A stretch of 64,000 bases of DNA from Epiperipatus broadwayi (Eukaryota > Onychophora > Udeonychophora > Euonychophora > Peripatidae): contig JAQFVV010012545.1 in assembly GCA_028023455.1 (NCBI GenBank), positions 680,001-744,000 on the forward strand, read 5' to 3'. Below are positions 1-13,111 of this stretch, in pieces (within the stretch, counting starts at the first letter, position 1; every line of letters begins with the position of its first letter). The translations under genes were made by a program, and so were the position numbers. The notes below the pieces were generated by a model. That model was not told the origin of the DNA and did not search any database. It saw nothing but the letters and a program-made list of their open reading frames with translations.

Positions 1-1380
1 AAATGGTTGCTTAAGTAATTGCTGTTATTTATTTTAGTCTCAACATATTTTCCTTCATCATCCATTGTTTCTGTAACTCAGAAAAAATATTAAATAGAAA
101 GTAAAGAATTGAATTAGAAATTTATACATTTTATGCATATATCACTTCTCTCCGTGTGCATTCCTCTCTTTCTATTTATTACTTTTTATGTTTCCTCTCA
201 TTGTTATTCTATTCTGTTGTTTTTAAAGTACATTGTGTATATGTATGTTAGCATATATTAATTGTATTCACAGGTTCAGGCATGCATGGGAAAAGTTGAA
301 ATTAAATGCAGTGGATATGGAGATACCATTGTATACATGTTTTCAAGCTTTATACTTGGTATATAGGTGAATAATCGTATTTAAATCATATTTTATACAC
401 ATTTACTGTCTTTTGTTTTATGTACAATTGCTTCTAAGAAGTCAATTCGTTAAATAATAACAAAATTTAATTTCATTTTTAAACAATAATATAAATGTAA
501 TTTCTAATAATGAATTGGTTTTACTGCAATCCTTTTATTTCTTTTAAAAATTAATTACTTGTGTTCAATAAAAATTGCTTTCAGACAGGTGAATGAAATT
601 TTTCTCTCTCTCTTTCTCCATCTCATTACTAAAGAAAATTGCTTTTGTATTTTTATTTAAATTACCATAAAAAATTATTAGCAATGTTAAAAAAGTTCAG
701 AAAGAGAGGAAGCACACTTCTAGTTAATAATTTACTAGAAAAAAAACATAATGGATTTATTGACTATGCTTATATGTGTACATATAAATTTTATTGGTAA
801 AGCGTCTTTTGGGGACCATTTGCCCTGGAGTTTTGACTTTTAAAAAAATAAATTAATGAAAAGTTCTTTTTATTTATTTTAAATTTTAATTAACATCTTG
901 ACAAATTTATATTGAATTTAATTTCAGTATGTAACATTTTACAGATAGGGATTAATTGCAATTTTTTTTTTTAAAAAAAAAAAAAAGAATTTAAAGTCTT
1001 TTTTTTTTTAAGTCTAAAATTATTTGCATTTTCTTTGAATTTTGTGTGTGTCTGTGTGTGTAATGATAGATTTTTGAATAATTATTAATTATCTATTGTG
1101 ATGCAGAAAATTTCCGGAAAGAAATCATTGTTTTCATTTTTTGTTTTAATTATAAATTAACTTTTGATCATGGTAAATTATTTGTAGGATTATTTCATAG
1201 TAATGTGTGTGTGTAGGTGATAGATATTTTTAAAAATGATCGAAAAGAGAATCCTAATAAAAAATTTAATTGTAATTTGTAAGTGTTCATTTGATTGTAA
1301 GATTTGAAGTAATAGAGATTTAGGAATTAATTATAAGTATGCAATGCAAATTAATTGTAGTATGTATGTGAACTACATAT
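1..1380. other. AT-rich non-coding stretch
   Basis: No gene or recognisable element was found. The stretch holds poly-A/T runs (for example near 961-1010) and short GT-rich tracts near 1043-1060 and 1203-1214. Confidence 0.6.
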
Positions 1381-1620
1381 GCGGGATTCGAACTCAGACT
1401 TTCACACTACCTTCAACTCTCCAAGCCATCTCATATTGCTGACCTACCTGATCACACACGTTGAAAAGACAATCACCAATATACGTATTTCATGCTAAAC
1501 CAGCAATCATCAGTTATTCCATATTACTATCTCCACACATATATACAATCAGTGCTCAGCTTTATATTAAAATAGCCAATCTTCATACTTTAATGGACAG
1601 GCTTCAAACTATTCCAACTC
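1381..1620 (-). repeat. SINE-like repeat A, copy 1
   Basis: This is the first of at least seven copies of a dispersed repeat of about 240-280 bp. Read on the minus strand it ends in GAGTTCGAATCCCG (1381-1394), which matches a tRNA B box. Shared internal landmarks on the plus strand are CATGCTAAACCAGCA, a stretch beginning ATCACCAATATA, and TTAATGGACAGGCTTCAA at the far end. The tRNA-like B box lies at the 3' end when the repeat is read in the B-box sense, the reverse of a normal tRNA-headed SINE. SINE is therefore a working label. Confidence 0.7.
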
Positions 1621-2424
1621 GGAACTCTTCAGCCTTGAATGACAAACAAATTTCATTTCAGAATAATTAAATTATAATAGAACTATCCGATTATAAAACT
1701 TTATTTTAGATTTGAGAAAATAATATTGTAGCTCAACATAAATATTTTATATTGTAAATGGAATTTTATTCAATCAAAAAAAATTTTATTGCAGATTGAT
1801 AAAAAGTCAGTTTTATTCCGAAATGGATGCAAAAACTAAAAAATAGCAAATGTGAAATTTGTATTATTTATTTGTTTTCTTCATAAACTGATTAATGCAA
1901 TCCTTTAAAACAAATTTTCTTTTTAATAATGTGGAACTACATGTTTTTATTGGCATGAGAATAAATAATATTGAGATGTTATTATAAAAGGAAGAAATTT
2001 GTTGGAAATAATATGCAGCAATGATTTAATCATAATAATATAAAAGGAAAAGTGTGTTATATTTTCGTCTAAATAGCCAATTGTTAGTACTATGCATTGT
2101 GTATAGAATTCCTTATGGTTTCTCCTTTTTTTAATGATTACTTATGTTTGAAGTGCTTGTAGATTGATTTGATATGGTGTCAAGTCTAAAAGTACATCTA
2201 AAAAATTGAACTGAACCAAATATGAATATCACTAGCCAAAACAATCATTTAAAAATATATTAATATTTTTTCTTAGTTATTTTTTAGATGAGATATTATC
2301 CAGTAATGAATAATATTTCTGTACTGTAATTTTCACCACACTCTCATGCAATGTATGGGCTGGTTTCTATCTACTTTTAACACCTGTGGAGGATGTAATC
2401 ATAAACATATGACCAAACATATGT

Positions 2425-2545
2425 GAAAAAGATCTATGATTCTCAAGATGCACATTTATGCTGAACCAGCACTCATCAGTTGCCCAAACCAGAATTTTTT
2501 ACACATTTTTATCATTGTTCAGTATATTGTACCTGTCAGAATTGC
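2425..2545 (-). repeat. Diverged fragment of repeat A
   Basis: The stretch around 2455-2485 reads TTTATGCTGAACCAGCACTC followed by ATCAGTTG. This is close to the shared core of repeat A (CATGCTAAACCAGCA then TCATCAGTTGGTCC). The flanks have drifted too far to set clear ends, and the B-box end is not recognisable. Confidence 0.45.
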
Positions 2546-2884
2546 ACAATTCATATGCAAATCACCCGTGAACATTCTACATCTGACATCCCAGAATACC
2601 AACTTTTTTTTAAAATCCCGCTAAGATCAGGAAAAAAATAAGAGTCTCTTAACTAATTACCTAAATTGTTGACTACAAATAAAGATTATAAAGTATCAAC
2701 ACTAATGAGACAACCCTATTTATTCATGTATATACAACACAAAACGTATACTGGCATGACCTTATTCAATTGATTTATTAATTAATTTAAAATAAATAAA
2801 CCTTTCCAAATTTTATTTTAATTATTATTTGCATTTAACTTATGTACAGATATAATATACTATGATATTGAGAAAAGTTATAGA

Positions 2885-3965
2885 AAGGACAAATTAATAT
2901 GAGTTGCCATTATGCTTTGGATTTGTAGATTATGAAAAGGCATTTGATTCTATAAACATTTTTTCAGTGATTAAAGCATTGGATCATCAAGGTATAGGTC
3001 CAGGGTATTGTCATATTTTAAAGAATATTTATAAAAATGCAACAGCAACAATTAGATTACATAATGATACTAGGAAAGTCAACATTGAGATGGGTGTAAG
3101 ACAGGGTGACTCTATATCTCCAAAACTTGTTACAACAGTTCTGCAAGAAGTATTGTGTGGATTAAAATGGGAAGCTAAAGGAGTGAAAGTAAATGGAGAT
3201 TATTTAAGTCATTTAGATTTTGAGGATGATGTAATTGTTTTTGCAAATAATGCTTTAGAGCTGCAAGAAATGTTGCAGAAGTTATCAGATGAAAGTAGGA
3301 CTAAAAATAAATGTTAAAAACTAAAATAATGTTTCATGGATTTTCTCAAAATATGAAAATAAAGATTGATTATGATGAGTTACAAGAAGTTAACAGTTAT
3401 AAATACCTTGGTCGAATATAATGGATGAAATTAATCATAGAATTAAACTTGGTTGTAGTGCTTTTGCTAGAAATAACTTGATACTAAAAGGAAATGTGCC
3501 TATGAGTTTGAAAAGGAAGGTTTTTAATAAATAGGTTTTACCAGTTCTTACTTATGGATCTAAGATTTGGACACTTAATAGAAGAGAAATACAGAGACTT
3601 CAGACTACTCAAAGAATTATGGAGAGATGCATGTTAGGGGTAACAAGAAGAGATTGAAAATCAATATATGGGTAAGAAAACAAAGAGGTGTTACTGACCT
3701 CATTGAAAAAATTAAGACTGAAGTGGAGTTGGGCTGGACATATTGCTAGAAGAGATGATAATAAATGGACAATTGAAATCTTAAACTGGATTCCAAGAGA
3801 TTTTAAATGACCCAAAAAGAGACCACATGTGAGATGGATTGATGAAATAAGATCATATTGAAGAATTTGAAATATTTCTTGATTATGTGATGATAGAATT
3901 AAAAGTGCATCAGTTTCATCATCAAAGATTGCATATGATGAAATAAAAAGTTTTATATCCTACTA
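2885..3965 (+). mobile_element. RTE-type LINE fragment
   Basis: A 5'-truncated non-LTR retrotransposon. It begins inside the reverse transcriptase and continues in shifted frames through a C-terminal region with wording typical of RTE-like elements (LPVLTYGSKIWTL near 3540-3570, WAGHIARRDDNKWT near 3735-3770, RPHVRWIDEI near 3822-3850). Several stops and frameshifts interrupt it (a stop near 3318 and TAG near 3532). The endonuclease is missing, so the copy is dead. I place it in the RTE clade from motif style; a CR1/jockey-group assignment cannot be excluded. A second fragment of the same family is at the end of the window. Confidence 0.8.
2904..3317 (+). pseudogene. Reverse transcriptase core, RTE-type
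   Basis: This 137-codon frame covers reverse transcriptase palm motifs. FVDYEKAFDSI (codons 7-17) is motif A with its catalytic aspartate. GVRQGDSISPKL (codons 64-75) is the conserved box before the active site. HLDFEDDVIVFANNA (codons about 103-117) is motif C. The usual F/Y-A-D-D reads F-E-D-D, an Ala-to-Glu change that would be expected to harm the enzyme. The frame stops just after the motif, where the family normally continues GLK-(I/M)-N-xx-KTK; a frameshift near 3305-3318 moves that continuation into another frame. The start codon is only the first Met in the fragment, not a natural start. Confidence 0.82.
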
Positions 3966-5467
3966 TCCTAATTCCTTCCCCATTAACATATAGACATTTT
4001 TAGCTAAGAGCATAAACATGCTCAGAAACATAAACTAATTTTAAGAATACAATGGAAATAAGGCATTTCTTAAATAACAATGGCAAGAAACTAAATTTAG
4101 TTTTAAATAACAAAAACAAAACAAAAAATATTATAATGGATACATAAATTAAATAAAAATGTTGAGTCTAAATTGATGTATTGGAAACATAGAGTTAACT
4201 GCCTTTTAATTAAAAGAGGGGAAAAAAACTAATTTATAAGGAATGCTTATGTATGGCTTTTATTAATCAATTTAATCTGCCATATCTTGCTGGTACACAC
4301 AATACTTTATAGATAAACATTACCATCATATGTATATATACATTCATTTAATTCAAAGAATTCTAGTGCTCGAAAGCAGCTATCATCTTGAATCACAATA
4401 ATAAACAACATGAAAACTTAAATACAAGTTCCAATCAGTAAAATTCTTATATAAAAATAAAATGAATTCAAAAATGTAACAATATAATAAGAAAAAATTC
4501 ATTTTGATCTAAACTCATCTATATATATCAAAAGTCTTATCACGGATTTAATTATCAGAAAACCTACTATCCTAGTATCTTTCTAAAACTATAGATTTGT
4601 TTTATGTGTAATAGTTTTTTAAATTTTTTATTCCATTCTCTGGTTTCTTTTTAGTCATATTTGGAATTAATCTCCAATTTTGGACTTTTCTAAATTCCTT
4701 GAGAGATATATAGCTCAATTTTCAGAAACTAAAGGAACTTTTGAGGAATAGAAATAAATTTTTATCAGAACAGACAAAAAGGCTAGCTTTGACACCATTA
4801 ACATCTTCAGGCTATTAATTATGAGACATAGTATGGAAAGATTTAATTGTTGAGAAATGATATTTTAGGAGGTGGGTAGTTCAGTTCTGTGAGTACATAT
4901 ATTGTTGAAAGCCATCTTCATAAAAAAGTTTTCCATCATGAGCAGAATAAATTTATTACTAAAAAGTATTTTCTTGCTATACATTCTTTTTATATGCATA
5001 ATTGTTATCACACTATAGTAATTTGTCACTCCTTTATCTGTTTTTTCCTTCTCTAACTCCAGTTTTGTATTACATAACCATATCATGCACTCTAGTAATA
5101 TAAAAAAATGAATATCTGAATCTACAAAGGATATTATAGCCTTCCTGCTGCCTAACAAAAACATATTTTCCTGATTTTCAAATCTCAATTTTGATATTAT
5201 CAAAAATCATTTTTCTTTCATGTTAATTAATAGTTTTTTTAAGTCCATTTATAAATAGATTATTGGATAATTTCTTAATTATTAAAGTTTAATTAAATAT
5301 ATATATATATTTTTTTTTTAACCAGCATATATGATATATATTCTTTTACAGAAAAAATATGAGTCATTATTATTGTATTTATAAGTTTTTAATTTCATGC
5401 TTTTTTTTTATTTAACTTTTTTTAATATAGGTTCATCTTGTTTTATTCTACCCAAAAATATAAAATT
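3966..5467. other. AT-rich non-coding stretch
   Basis: No recognisable gene or element. The minus-strand open frame at 4865-5203 has low complexity, matches nothing I know and sits in AT-rich sequence, so it is treated as chance. A short TA run lies near 5297-5312. Confidence 0.55.
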
Positions 5468-5734
5468 TTGGTACTGTGGTATTATTAGAGCTACGACGAA
5501 GAATTATAATCGTTTAATCATTAAATTAATCAGGTTATTAAATCAAAAACATATTTTAAAATCTACATTAAAAAAAAAACAATTTAACAAAAAAAATACG
5601 AAAAGCATTAATGTGAAGAATAGTTAAAATGCGTATTTAAATCAAATTGAGTGTGTGTTTGCATGTGCATATTCTGCATAATCTGTTTTAATACATTGTA
5701 CAGGCTTACACCTGCATTTATATATGTAATATAT

Positions 5735-5867
5735 GCGGGATTCGAACTCAGACTTTCACACAACCTACAACTCATAGTGCCATCTTATATTGCTGACTTA
5801 CCTAATCACACACATGTTGAAAAGATAAATAATCACCAATATATGTATTTCATGCTAAACCAGCAGT
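5735..5867 (-). repeat. Repeat A, partial copy in left arm
   Basis: This carries the B-box end (GCGGGATTCGAACTCAGAC) through to CATGCTAAACCAGCA. It stops at the palindrome spacer, so it lacks the distal half found in other copies. Confidence 0.75.
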
Positions 5868-5872
5868 CATGT

Positions 5873-6094
5873 CATTAAAGTATGAAGATTGGTTATTTTA
5901 ATATAAAGCTGAGTACAAATTGTATATATGTGTGGAGATGGTAATCTGAACCAAGTGATGAGTGTTGGTTTAGCATGAAATACATACATTGGTGATTATT
6001 TATCTTTTCGAACATGTGTGTGATCAGGTGAGTCAGCAATATAAGATGGCACTGAAAGTTGTAGGTCGTGTGAAAGTCTTAGTTCGAATCCCGC
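5873..6094 (+). repeat. Repeat A, full copy across spacer and right arm
   Basis: This copy has the opposite orientation to the left-arm copy. It starts CATTAAAGTATGAAGATTGG and ends at the B box TTCGAATCCCGC (about 6083-6094). The palindrome spacer (5868-5962) is the distal half of this copy, which means the left-arm copy was truncated at the inversion junction. Confidence 0.78.
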
Positions 6095-6365
6095 ATATAT
6101 TACATATATAAATGCAGGTGTAAGCCTGTGCAATGTATTAAAATAGATTATGCAGAATATGCACATGCAAACACACACTCAATTTGATTTAAACACGCAT
6201 TTTAACTATTCTTCACATTAATGCTTTTCGTATTTTTTTTTTTTGTTAAATTGTTTTTTTTTTAAATGTAGATTTTAAAATATGTTTTTGATTTAATAAT
6301 CTAATTAATTTAATGATTAAACGATTATAATTTTTCATGTTGCAGCTCTAATACCACAGTACCAA

Positions 6366-9300
6366 TAGTAATTGTAACATTTTCCCAAGATCTTAAATAC
6401 AATACTGAACTTGTCAAATATTATACATTTTTACATATATCAATAGCATATTTATCAATTTGTGATTTTTTAAAAAAAAAAAAAAAACTTTTTTTAGAAA
6501 CATGTTATTCATTTTCGAATCAATATACTAAAAATAAATATTTATTAACTATATAACCATGTATAATCGTCATCAGCCTGGGTAACTTGATTTTAAGTTC
6601 TCAATTATTTTGGCTTATATGTTCAAAAAATTATACATTCTGATATATATTAATATCTAAATCATATAATGATAAAATAAATATTACACTGGGATCAAAC
6701 TCAAGATTTAGTGCATGGCAGACCGATATGTTAACTATTGCATCATATTCTGTATAATATAACAGTATATGTCAAAAATATATACAGACTACTATATATC
6801 AATATTTAGATCATGTAATCACAAAGTGTTATATAATTTAAAGTATCTTTATGCAGACTGCACATAAACATCATAAATAAACTGTAACATCCATTATTGT
6901 AAAGAAACAATAATGCAAAGGAAATATCTTTAATATAACATTAAATGCACACTAAGTTAGTTCAAACTTTAATGCCAACTTTTATGGATTAATCTTTAAT
7001 TCTCTGCCCAGTCTCTTGATATAATTAAGTAAATAGGATACTGTGCCCAATTACTAATATTCGATCATTACATGTGTTAGTTTGCCATTTTTTAACACAT
7101 ATTTTATTATTTCAGCATTTAGAGCTATGTAAAAAACTTTAATAATCACTTTCCAACATTGGATCTGCAATAACAAATTTTGATTTAAGTCTCTCTTATT
7201 TCTTTAAATATGTCATTAAATAATTTATTGAGTGAATATAATCTTGATTAATTAAATTAATGATGGATGTAAGGCATATTAGCCAAAGCATGTTTTGAGA
7301 TTTGTTTCTGATAGTCTAATAAACCAATATAAGAATAAAATATGTATGTAGGTAGTAAACATTTTTGTATTTAGTAAAATGGGTATAATCAGCCTAATGA
7401 AGATTCAAAAGAGGCAATGAGAGAAAATATCTATATAATCTTTAGAATTGGAATATTTAATTTAGTAATCTATCCATCTAATTTGGAAACAGAAATAACT
7501 TTATTAATTATAAAATATGTATAATTTAATAGTACAAATTATTTTTTTATTAATCAGAATAGATTTATTTAGAGAGAGAAATGAAGACTGTTTATCGCAA
7601 AGTAAGTGAGAAACACTAATAGAATGAAGCAAATATCACTGAAGTAGAATACTACCAAAAAAGGATTAAATTTGAAAAAAAAAATCAGTCTTGAAAACTC
7701 TTACATATTTATAGTACTATGAGAAACATAATAATAATTGTATTTATATATTGGTCTATTTCCATCATATTTAATTACAGCTAACCATCATCACAACCCT
7801 TCAGGAAAACACAGAACAATAATAATACCTTTTTTTTTTCATCACAAAGAGTTGACTGATTATACTGGAAAAATGCATGTGTATGTACTCTTCATGGAGG
7901 TGCTCAAAATTACATAAAAACTTTTATTACATAATGCAAGACATATTATTATATAGTAATAAACTTTTTTTATATATACATTTTTGTCAGAAGAGAATCT
8001 GGCAAACAAATCTTGTTTATATTTTATTTCATCTTCTCTGTTTCCCTGAAAAATTTTTAAAACTTTGATTCTTAATACAAAAGTACTAATGATTATTTAG
8101 TTTCTGCTAATGTATTAGCACTAATAGATTATATTTCTGTGTGTGTAATATGTGGTCTCATTAATCATCGTAAATATATGATAATTGCTAGTCTAATGTT
8201 GAATTTACTATTTATCTCTATCCATATTTAGATATGTAAGTATATAATAATAATTCATTCAGTAAGGTTGAATTTGTTATATTTTTTACATTAAATATAA
8301 CTTTTGATTAATCTTCCAGTGAAGAGAAAACAGTAAAATAAGGCATGAGAAAGAAGCTTGGATGTAAATTCTTTATCAATATGCAGCATATATGCTTAAA
8401 TTGAAACTTTTCTATTATCCATCTACTGCTAGTATCTTTTGATTTGCCAAATGAAATATTTATTTATGGGCATGTTCAAAAATTTTAGTTAAATAATTAA
8501 AAATTGAAATCACTTTTGAGCCTATACTTATTGATAAATTTCAAAAACATTTTAACGATATAGTTTTTCACCACAAAACCATTCTTTACCCAATTAAATG
8601 TATAGAAAAACACTTCCTTAAATCTGCCATCTTAGAAGTACCCATATTTATATAGATTAATCATTAGTGAAATGATAATGAATATTATTAACAGTCTCTT
8701 TAGTGATAATAAAAGTAAATAAATCCTTATAAAATTCCTGATTCCAATCTTTTCCTACATAATTATTCTGAAGCAAAATCATTCTCAGTGAAATTAAAAC
8801 TCAACTTTTTTTACAGTCTCGAATGCTGAGTGACTTACTGAGCAACAAACAATTCAATTACTTTTTTATTATCAACAATTTAACATGCAAATCATTTTTT
8901 ATAAAAATCAAATTATAGATAACAAAATACTTAATTGCTTGAATTTTTAATGTTGCCACAATGAATATTTCTGATGTAGAATACATAGTGGCACCAGGAC
9001 AGTTTTATTGCCAAAAAAGATCTGAGCATCTCAAAATAAAATTGTCACATATAGCTTTAAAAAGTTACTTATCAGAATAATAAGCCGGCTTAATTGGTAA
9101 TTGATAATAATGAAAGGAGTAACTTAAGTTTTTTTGTTATAATTCTGAAATTAAAATATATTAGGCTAAAGAGATGGCACTACTAACAACTACACTGATT
9201 TCGAACATGTATAATTGTTTGATCATAGCATTCTGCTATCTATGTCAATCAACCTGTTTTCTTGGCAAAATTTAATAAGATTTTTTATTTTTAACATAGT

Positions 9301-9699
9301 AAAATTTAAAATTATATTCCACATGTCCGTGTAAGTATTTAATAATTATTACAGTGATAATCAGTTGAGTTTGATACATGGTGACAAATATGTGCTGCAT
9401 CAAAAGCCCAGTGAATCAGTTTTAAATAATAACTTGTAATAAACACACTCATGTGGAATATAAATTTATATATCTGCAAAAATCAAATTATTATTTATTT
9501 ATTTTTTGCAGAGTTTTAAATTTGTTGGAGAAAGAACTCTATATGTAAAAGATTTTTCTCTCCCTAACTTGTATATAAAATTATCTCCCATTAATCAAGT
9601 TATTTATGATTTGCATCACTTTTTTTTAATATATGTATATTATTAATTAATAGAATCATTTTAAATAGTAATTAAACAACTAGGATATGTTTTAAGTTA
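6366..9699. other. Long AT-rich stretch without genes
   Basis: Apart from the tRNA-like fragment at 6690-6752 I see nothing classifiable. The open frame at 7877-8068 has no recognisable family features. Confidence 0.5.
6690..6752 (-). repeat. tRNA-like SINE head, family C
   Basis: On the minus strand the sequence reads GATGCAATAGTTAAC, then GGTCTGCCATGC, then GAGTTTGATCCCAGTG. This has the spacing of an A box and a B box (GTTTGATCCC). The middle GTCTGCCATGC is shared with 23048-23117, so this is a dispersed tRNA-derived repeat and not a tRNA gene. The ends are uncertain. Confidence 0.5.
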
Positions 9700-9766
9700 G
9701 TCAAGCAGTTGTCCCGGGTTAGCAGGTTCGCTTCCTGGCTGATGCTATGACACATGGGGAAAAAAA
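9700..9766 (+). repeat. Mini-SINE B, 5'-truncated copy
   Basis: GCAGGTTCGCTTCCTGGCTG followed by ATGCTATGACACATGGGGAA matches the T-arm and tail of the copy at 18738-18836 (CGGGTTCGCTTCCCGGCTG, then ATATGACACATGAGAA). The A-box half is missing. A poly-A-like tract follows at about 9758-9766. Confidence 0.65.
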
Positions 9767-10640
9767 GAGTATGTGAATTCAAAGTTTTGAATTTGTTATG
9801 GAATAGAAAATTATTTTTTTGGTTTGTTCATAAATATGAATTGTTATTTTTTAAAAATAAATAAATATAACTTGTTAATTTCATAAAATTTTGTTACATG
9901 AACGTTTAAGTATATTTTCTAATATTTTATAGTTTCCATTAGTTAAGGGTTGATTTTATTTTAGCTATCAGTAATGTTAAATTTAAGAAACTTTAATTGG
10001 TGAAATATTTTTATTCAAATTGTTTTAAATTGAGTCATCTTGTATTCTGTTCTTTTATTACGTTCTAAATTAATTAGAATTTTTTGTATTATGTTCTTTT
10101 ATTAAATTATAAGTTAATTAGAATTTCAATAAAACAAGTTATTGATTAGATTAGTCAAACAGTATATTGAATGGAGATTGTGTCAATCTATTAATGATTA
10201 AATCCAGTTAAAATAATTAAGAGAAGTAATTACCAGCCATTTTTGAAAAATAAAATTACCTTTATCTCATTGAATTCAGTAAACTAATCTGAAATTTGAT
10301 TAAAACTTATGTTTAAAAACTTTTATCATTCTTTATGTTGATTTATGTATGAAATTTAAAAGTGAATTGTGTTTTTGACAGGTGAAATTGCCAAGAAAAT
10401 CAATATCTTTCTAAGCCATCTAAAATACAGAATAAATAGTTAATGAATAATAACTATTCTGCTTAAAACTGAATTTAAAACTGTTAGATATATATTCACA
10501 TATGTACTGTACAAATTATAAGATAAATTATATATCCATGTAAATACAGTATAAGTAAAAAGCTACAGTTTAAATTACTAAATCTAAACAGTTCTCTATT
10601 TACATAAGACTACCATAACTGAAACACAGGCTAGGGTGTA

Positions 10641-10884
10641 GTAGATTGGAGCCTGTCCATTAAAGTATGAAGATTGTCTATCTTAATATATATCTGAGCA
10701 CTTATAGTATATATGTGTGGGAGATGATAATCTGGACCAACTGATGATTGCTGGTTTAGCATGAAATAGGTATATTGGTGATTATTTATCTTTTCAACAT
10801 ATATGTGCATGAGTGTATCAGTGATATTAGATAGAGTGGAGAGTGATGGGTCATCTGAAAGTATGTGCTCCTATACCCTATATT
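10641..10884 (+). repeat. Repeat A, copy in opposite orientation
   Basis: This starts GTAGATTGGAGCCTGTCCAT (the complement of the distal end of repeat A), runs through TGCTGGTTTAGCATGAAATA near 10750, and ends in a degraded B-box region (CTCCTATACCC near 10870). The B box is mutated, so this is an older copy. Confidence 0.72.
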
Positions 10885-12400
10885 ACATAAGACTAGCATA
10901 TTAAATCTATACTTTCATACAGGAATGTATATAATATAATAAAGGTTTTAATCTTAAAATGTATTTTACATTTATCATCTATAATACTCTGAAATATAAA
11001 ATATTCTAATTACTTCATATTATTGTGTGTTAAATAATAAAGTTAATGATCCCTATATTGGATTGGCTGACCTCATGATCTATAAGTAAAATGTATGGCT
11101 TTCATATATGATTCAAAATGACTAATCTCTCGAAATTTAAATGTTAAATTAACACACAGAGAAACATTGGAAGTGCTCATTTCTTCACTTGATAAGATAA
11201 AGCTCTATAGATTAAATGGCTAAATATCTTTTTAATCATTGTCTACATGTCTGTAAATTAAACAAACTTATATATGTTTGAATTGACTAACATGTCATAT
11301 ATTGATATACATAATCGGAATAATGTAAATGGGCCACAACTATGATTTCTGGAATGTGAAGTTATATGTCTTCAATTTCTGGTGATAACTAATGTCTTAA
11401 TGTAATTGATATGAAATTAATTGGTTATACTATGTATAGAAGCATAACCTTTGATTTTGTTAACTGGTCTCCATTGAGATTGATATGTAAAGGTCCTTTT
11501 TTTTTTGTAAATGATTCTTATGGTTTGTGAATAAATTTTCCTTTTGAAAGATAATAAAGTTAGTGATATGAAAAAGAGATGAAAAAATATTTTGTTACTG
11601 TGTAAATAAAAACAATGGAAAGAAGTGTATTTTTATAAATTTTAAGTATTTCTAAATACAAGGACATTTATTATTTTAAATATTATTGGAAATATTTTTC
11701 CCCACATATTTTTGTAGATCAACCTGATGATATCCATTGATCCAAAATTCAAAAAATATATATGTTAAATAAAAACATTAGAAATTTTAAATTTCATATA
11801 TTCATACTTGCTTATATAGAAACAGCCTTTTTTTTTTTTTGTTTTACACTTTCAGTGACATTGTTACCATTGTGGTGTCGATGCTTGTAGTAATGGTACT
11901 ATATTGTTGCTGTGAATAATTAAAACTTTTAGAATTAAAACAAATCTATAAGATGGATGTGAAAAAATAAAAATAATTGAATTAATTGTACATTGAAGTT
12001 TTCCAGATATTCAATGAAAATGAATTATCCACTTAAATTATTAGAAGGATCTCTTGTAGTTCTGAAACTAATTAAGTATTTAGTGAAAATTGAGAAGGCC
12101 TTATTAAATTTGGGTGAACCGAACATTCCAGTAGACAGTAATATATTGTGCCATAATAACCTTTATTGCTAGTATTTCACTGATGATGTGAAAATATTAC
12201 AATTACATTCTAGTAGTCAATATTTGTTTCTATTAACACTTATTTTCATTTTAAAAAACTTTAAATTTTAGCTACATTTTTCTCAAGAGATGGATTCACT
12301 TAGTCATATCATATCACATTCATGATTTTAACTTTAGTTGGAACTACTTTTTTTTTGTCAGACATGTTTTTTTAATGCAATTTGATAATATATATATATA
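10885..12400. other. AT-rich non-coding stretch
   Basis: No gene or element recognised. There are poly-T runs near 11500 and 11830, and TA-rich sequence directly in front of the mariner relic. Confidence 0.5.
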
Positions 12401-12596
12401 TGAGGATGTGGGGGGCCAAAAATAATGAATCATTCTCTGGTTTGCATGCCTATTGTAGTATATGCTTCTGCTGTTACACACTTCTTGCAGGAATCGTCCT
12501 GCATCCATCTACCAAATGGCATTGGCATACGAAATCATGTTGCCACATAGTACTTTTTTTTTGTAAAATGTTTTGCATATTTGTTGACTTTTGTAA

Positions 12597-13111
12597 TGGC
12601 TGAAAAGTTCAAGCAGTATGGAATTCTGTTTTCATTTACAGAAAATGGTAGAGAAACAGCTGTAATGCTTGAAATAGATTACATACAAGCTGATCTTATA
12701 AAAACACAAGTTTATGCATGTTTTAATTGAAATGTTGTATTCACCACATCCCTAAAAAGCAAACCAAATGATGTCCAAAGTCAAAACAACTCTGGTTGTT
12801 TTTTTTTTTTGACACAAATAACATTTCATCTACAAGTTCTGAAGCATTTAAATGATTCAGTAAAAAATGTAAATGTTCCATTTATAGCAAAGAAAAGAGT
12901 GCAAGCTTCACCCTGACAAAGTATCATCTCTAAAAGTGTGAAATACTTTTTGATTAAATTCAGCATGATCCAGCTTATCTATCACCCATATTCACTTGAT
13001 CTCGCTTTAATCTTTCAAATGAAAAAATGTCTCAATCACTTTGCAAGTGTTTATGGATTACTTTAAAAAATGGAAGGATGTTTAGACTGGTGTATTGCAT
13101 CAAATGCACAG
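12597..13111 (+). pseudogene. Mariner transposase remnant, N-terminal and DDE parts
   Basis: From the ATG at about 12597 the frame gives MAEKFKQYG, then FSFTENGRETAV, then DLIKTQVYACF. This resembles the helix-turn-helix end of mariner transposases (usually ...LSRTQVFEWF...). Further on, VKTTLVVFFD (about 12780-12810) fits the segment with the first catalytic Asp. LHPD (about 12905-12920) resembles the LHHDNA box with the second Asp. YHPYSLDLA (about 12982-13008) is the HPPYSPDLAP box with two changes. The third catalytic residue, normally a few residues later, is not preserved. The frame shifts several times, so the gene is dead. Confidence 0.75.

Larger units (their letters stand above)
5468..6365. 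repeat. 0.9-kb near-perfect palindrome
   Basis: The left arm (5468-5867) and right arm (5963-6365) are inverted copies of each other over about 400 bp, separated by a spacer of about 95 bp. The outer ends read TTGGTACTGTGGTATTA on the left and the complement TAATACCACAGTACCAA on the right. Each arm contains a piece of repeat A plus about 270 bp of unrelated AT-rich sequence, so the duplication is larger than the repeat. Differences between arms are mostly single substitutions and poly-A/T length changes. The arms stop abruptly at both outer ends. I see no obvious target-site duplication. Confidence 0.88.

Noticed and set aside
4865-5203. 112-codon minus-strand open frame
   Set aside because: AT-rich residue composition (Ile, Lys, Asn, Phe), no motif, no context.
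5651-6178. Two nearly identical open frames of 75 and 60 codons on opposite strands
   Set aside because: They are the two arms of one palindrome containing repeat A; the similarity comes from the DNA repeat, not from protein selection.
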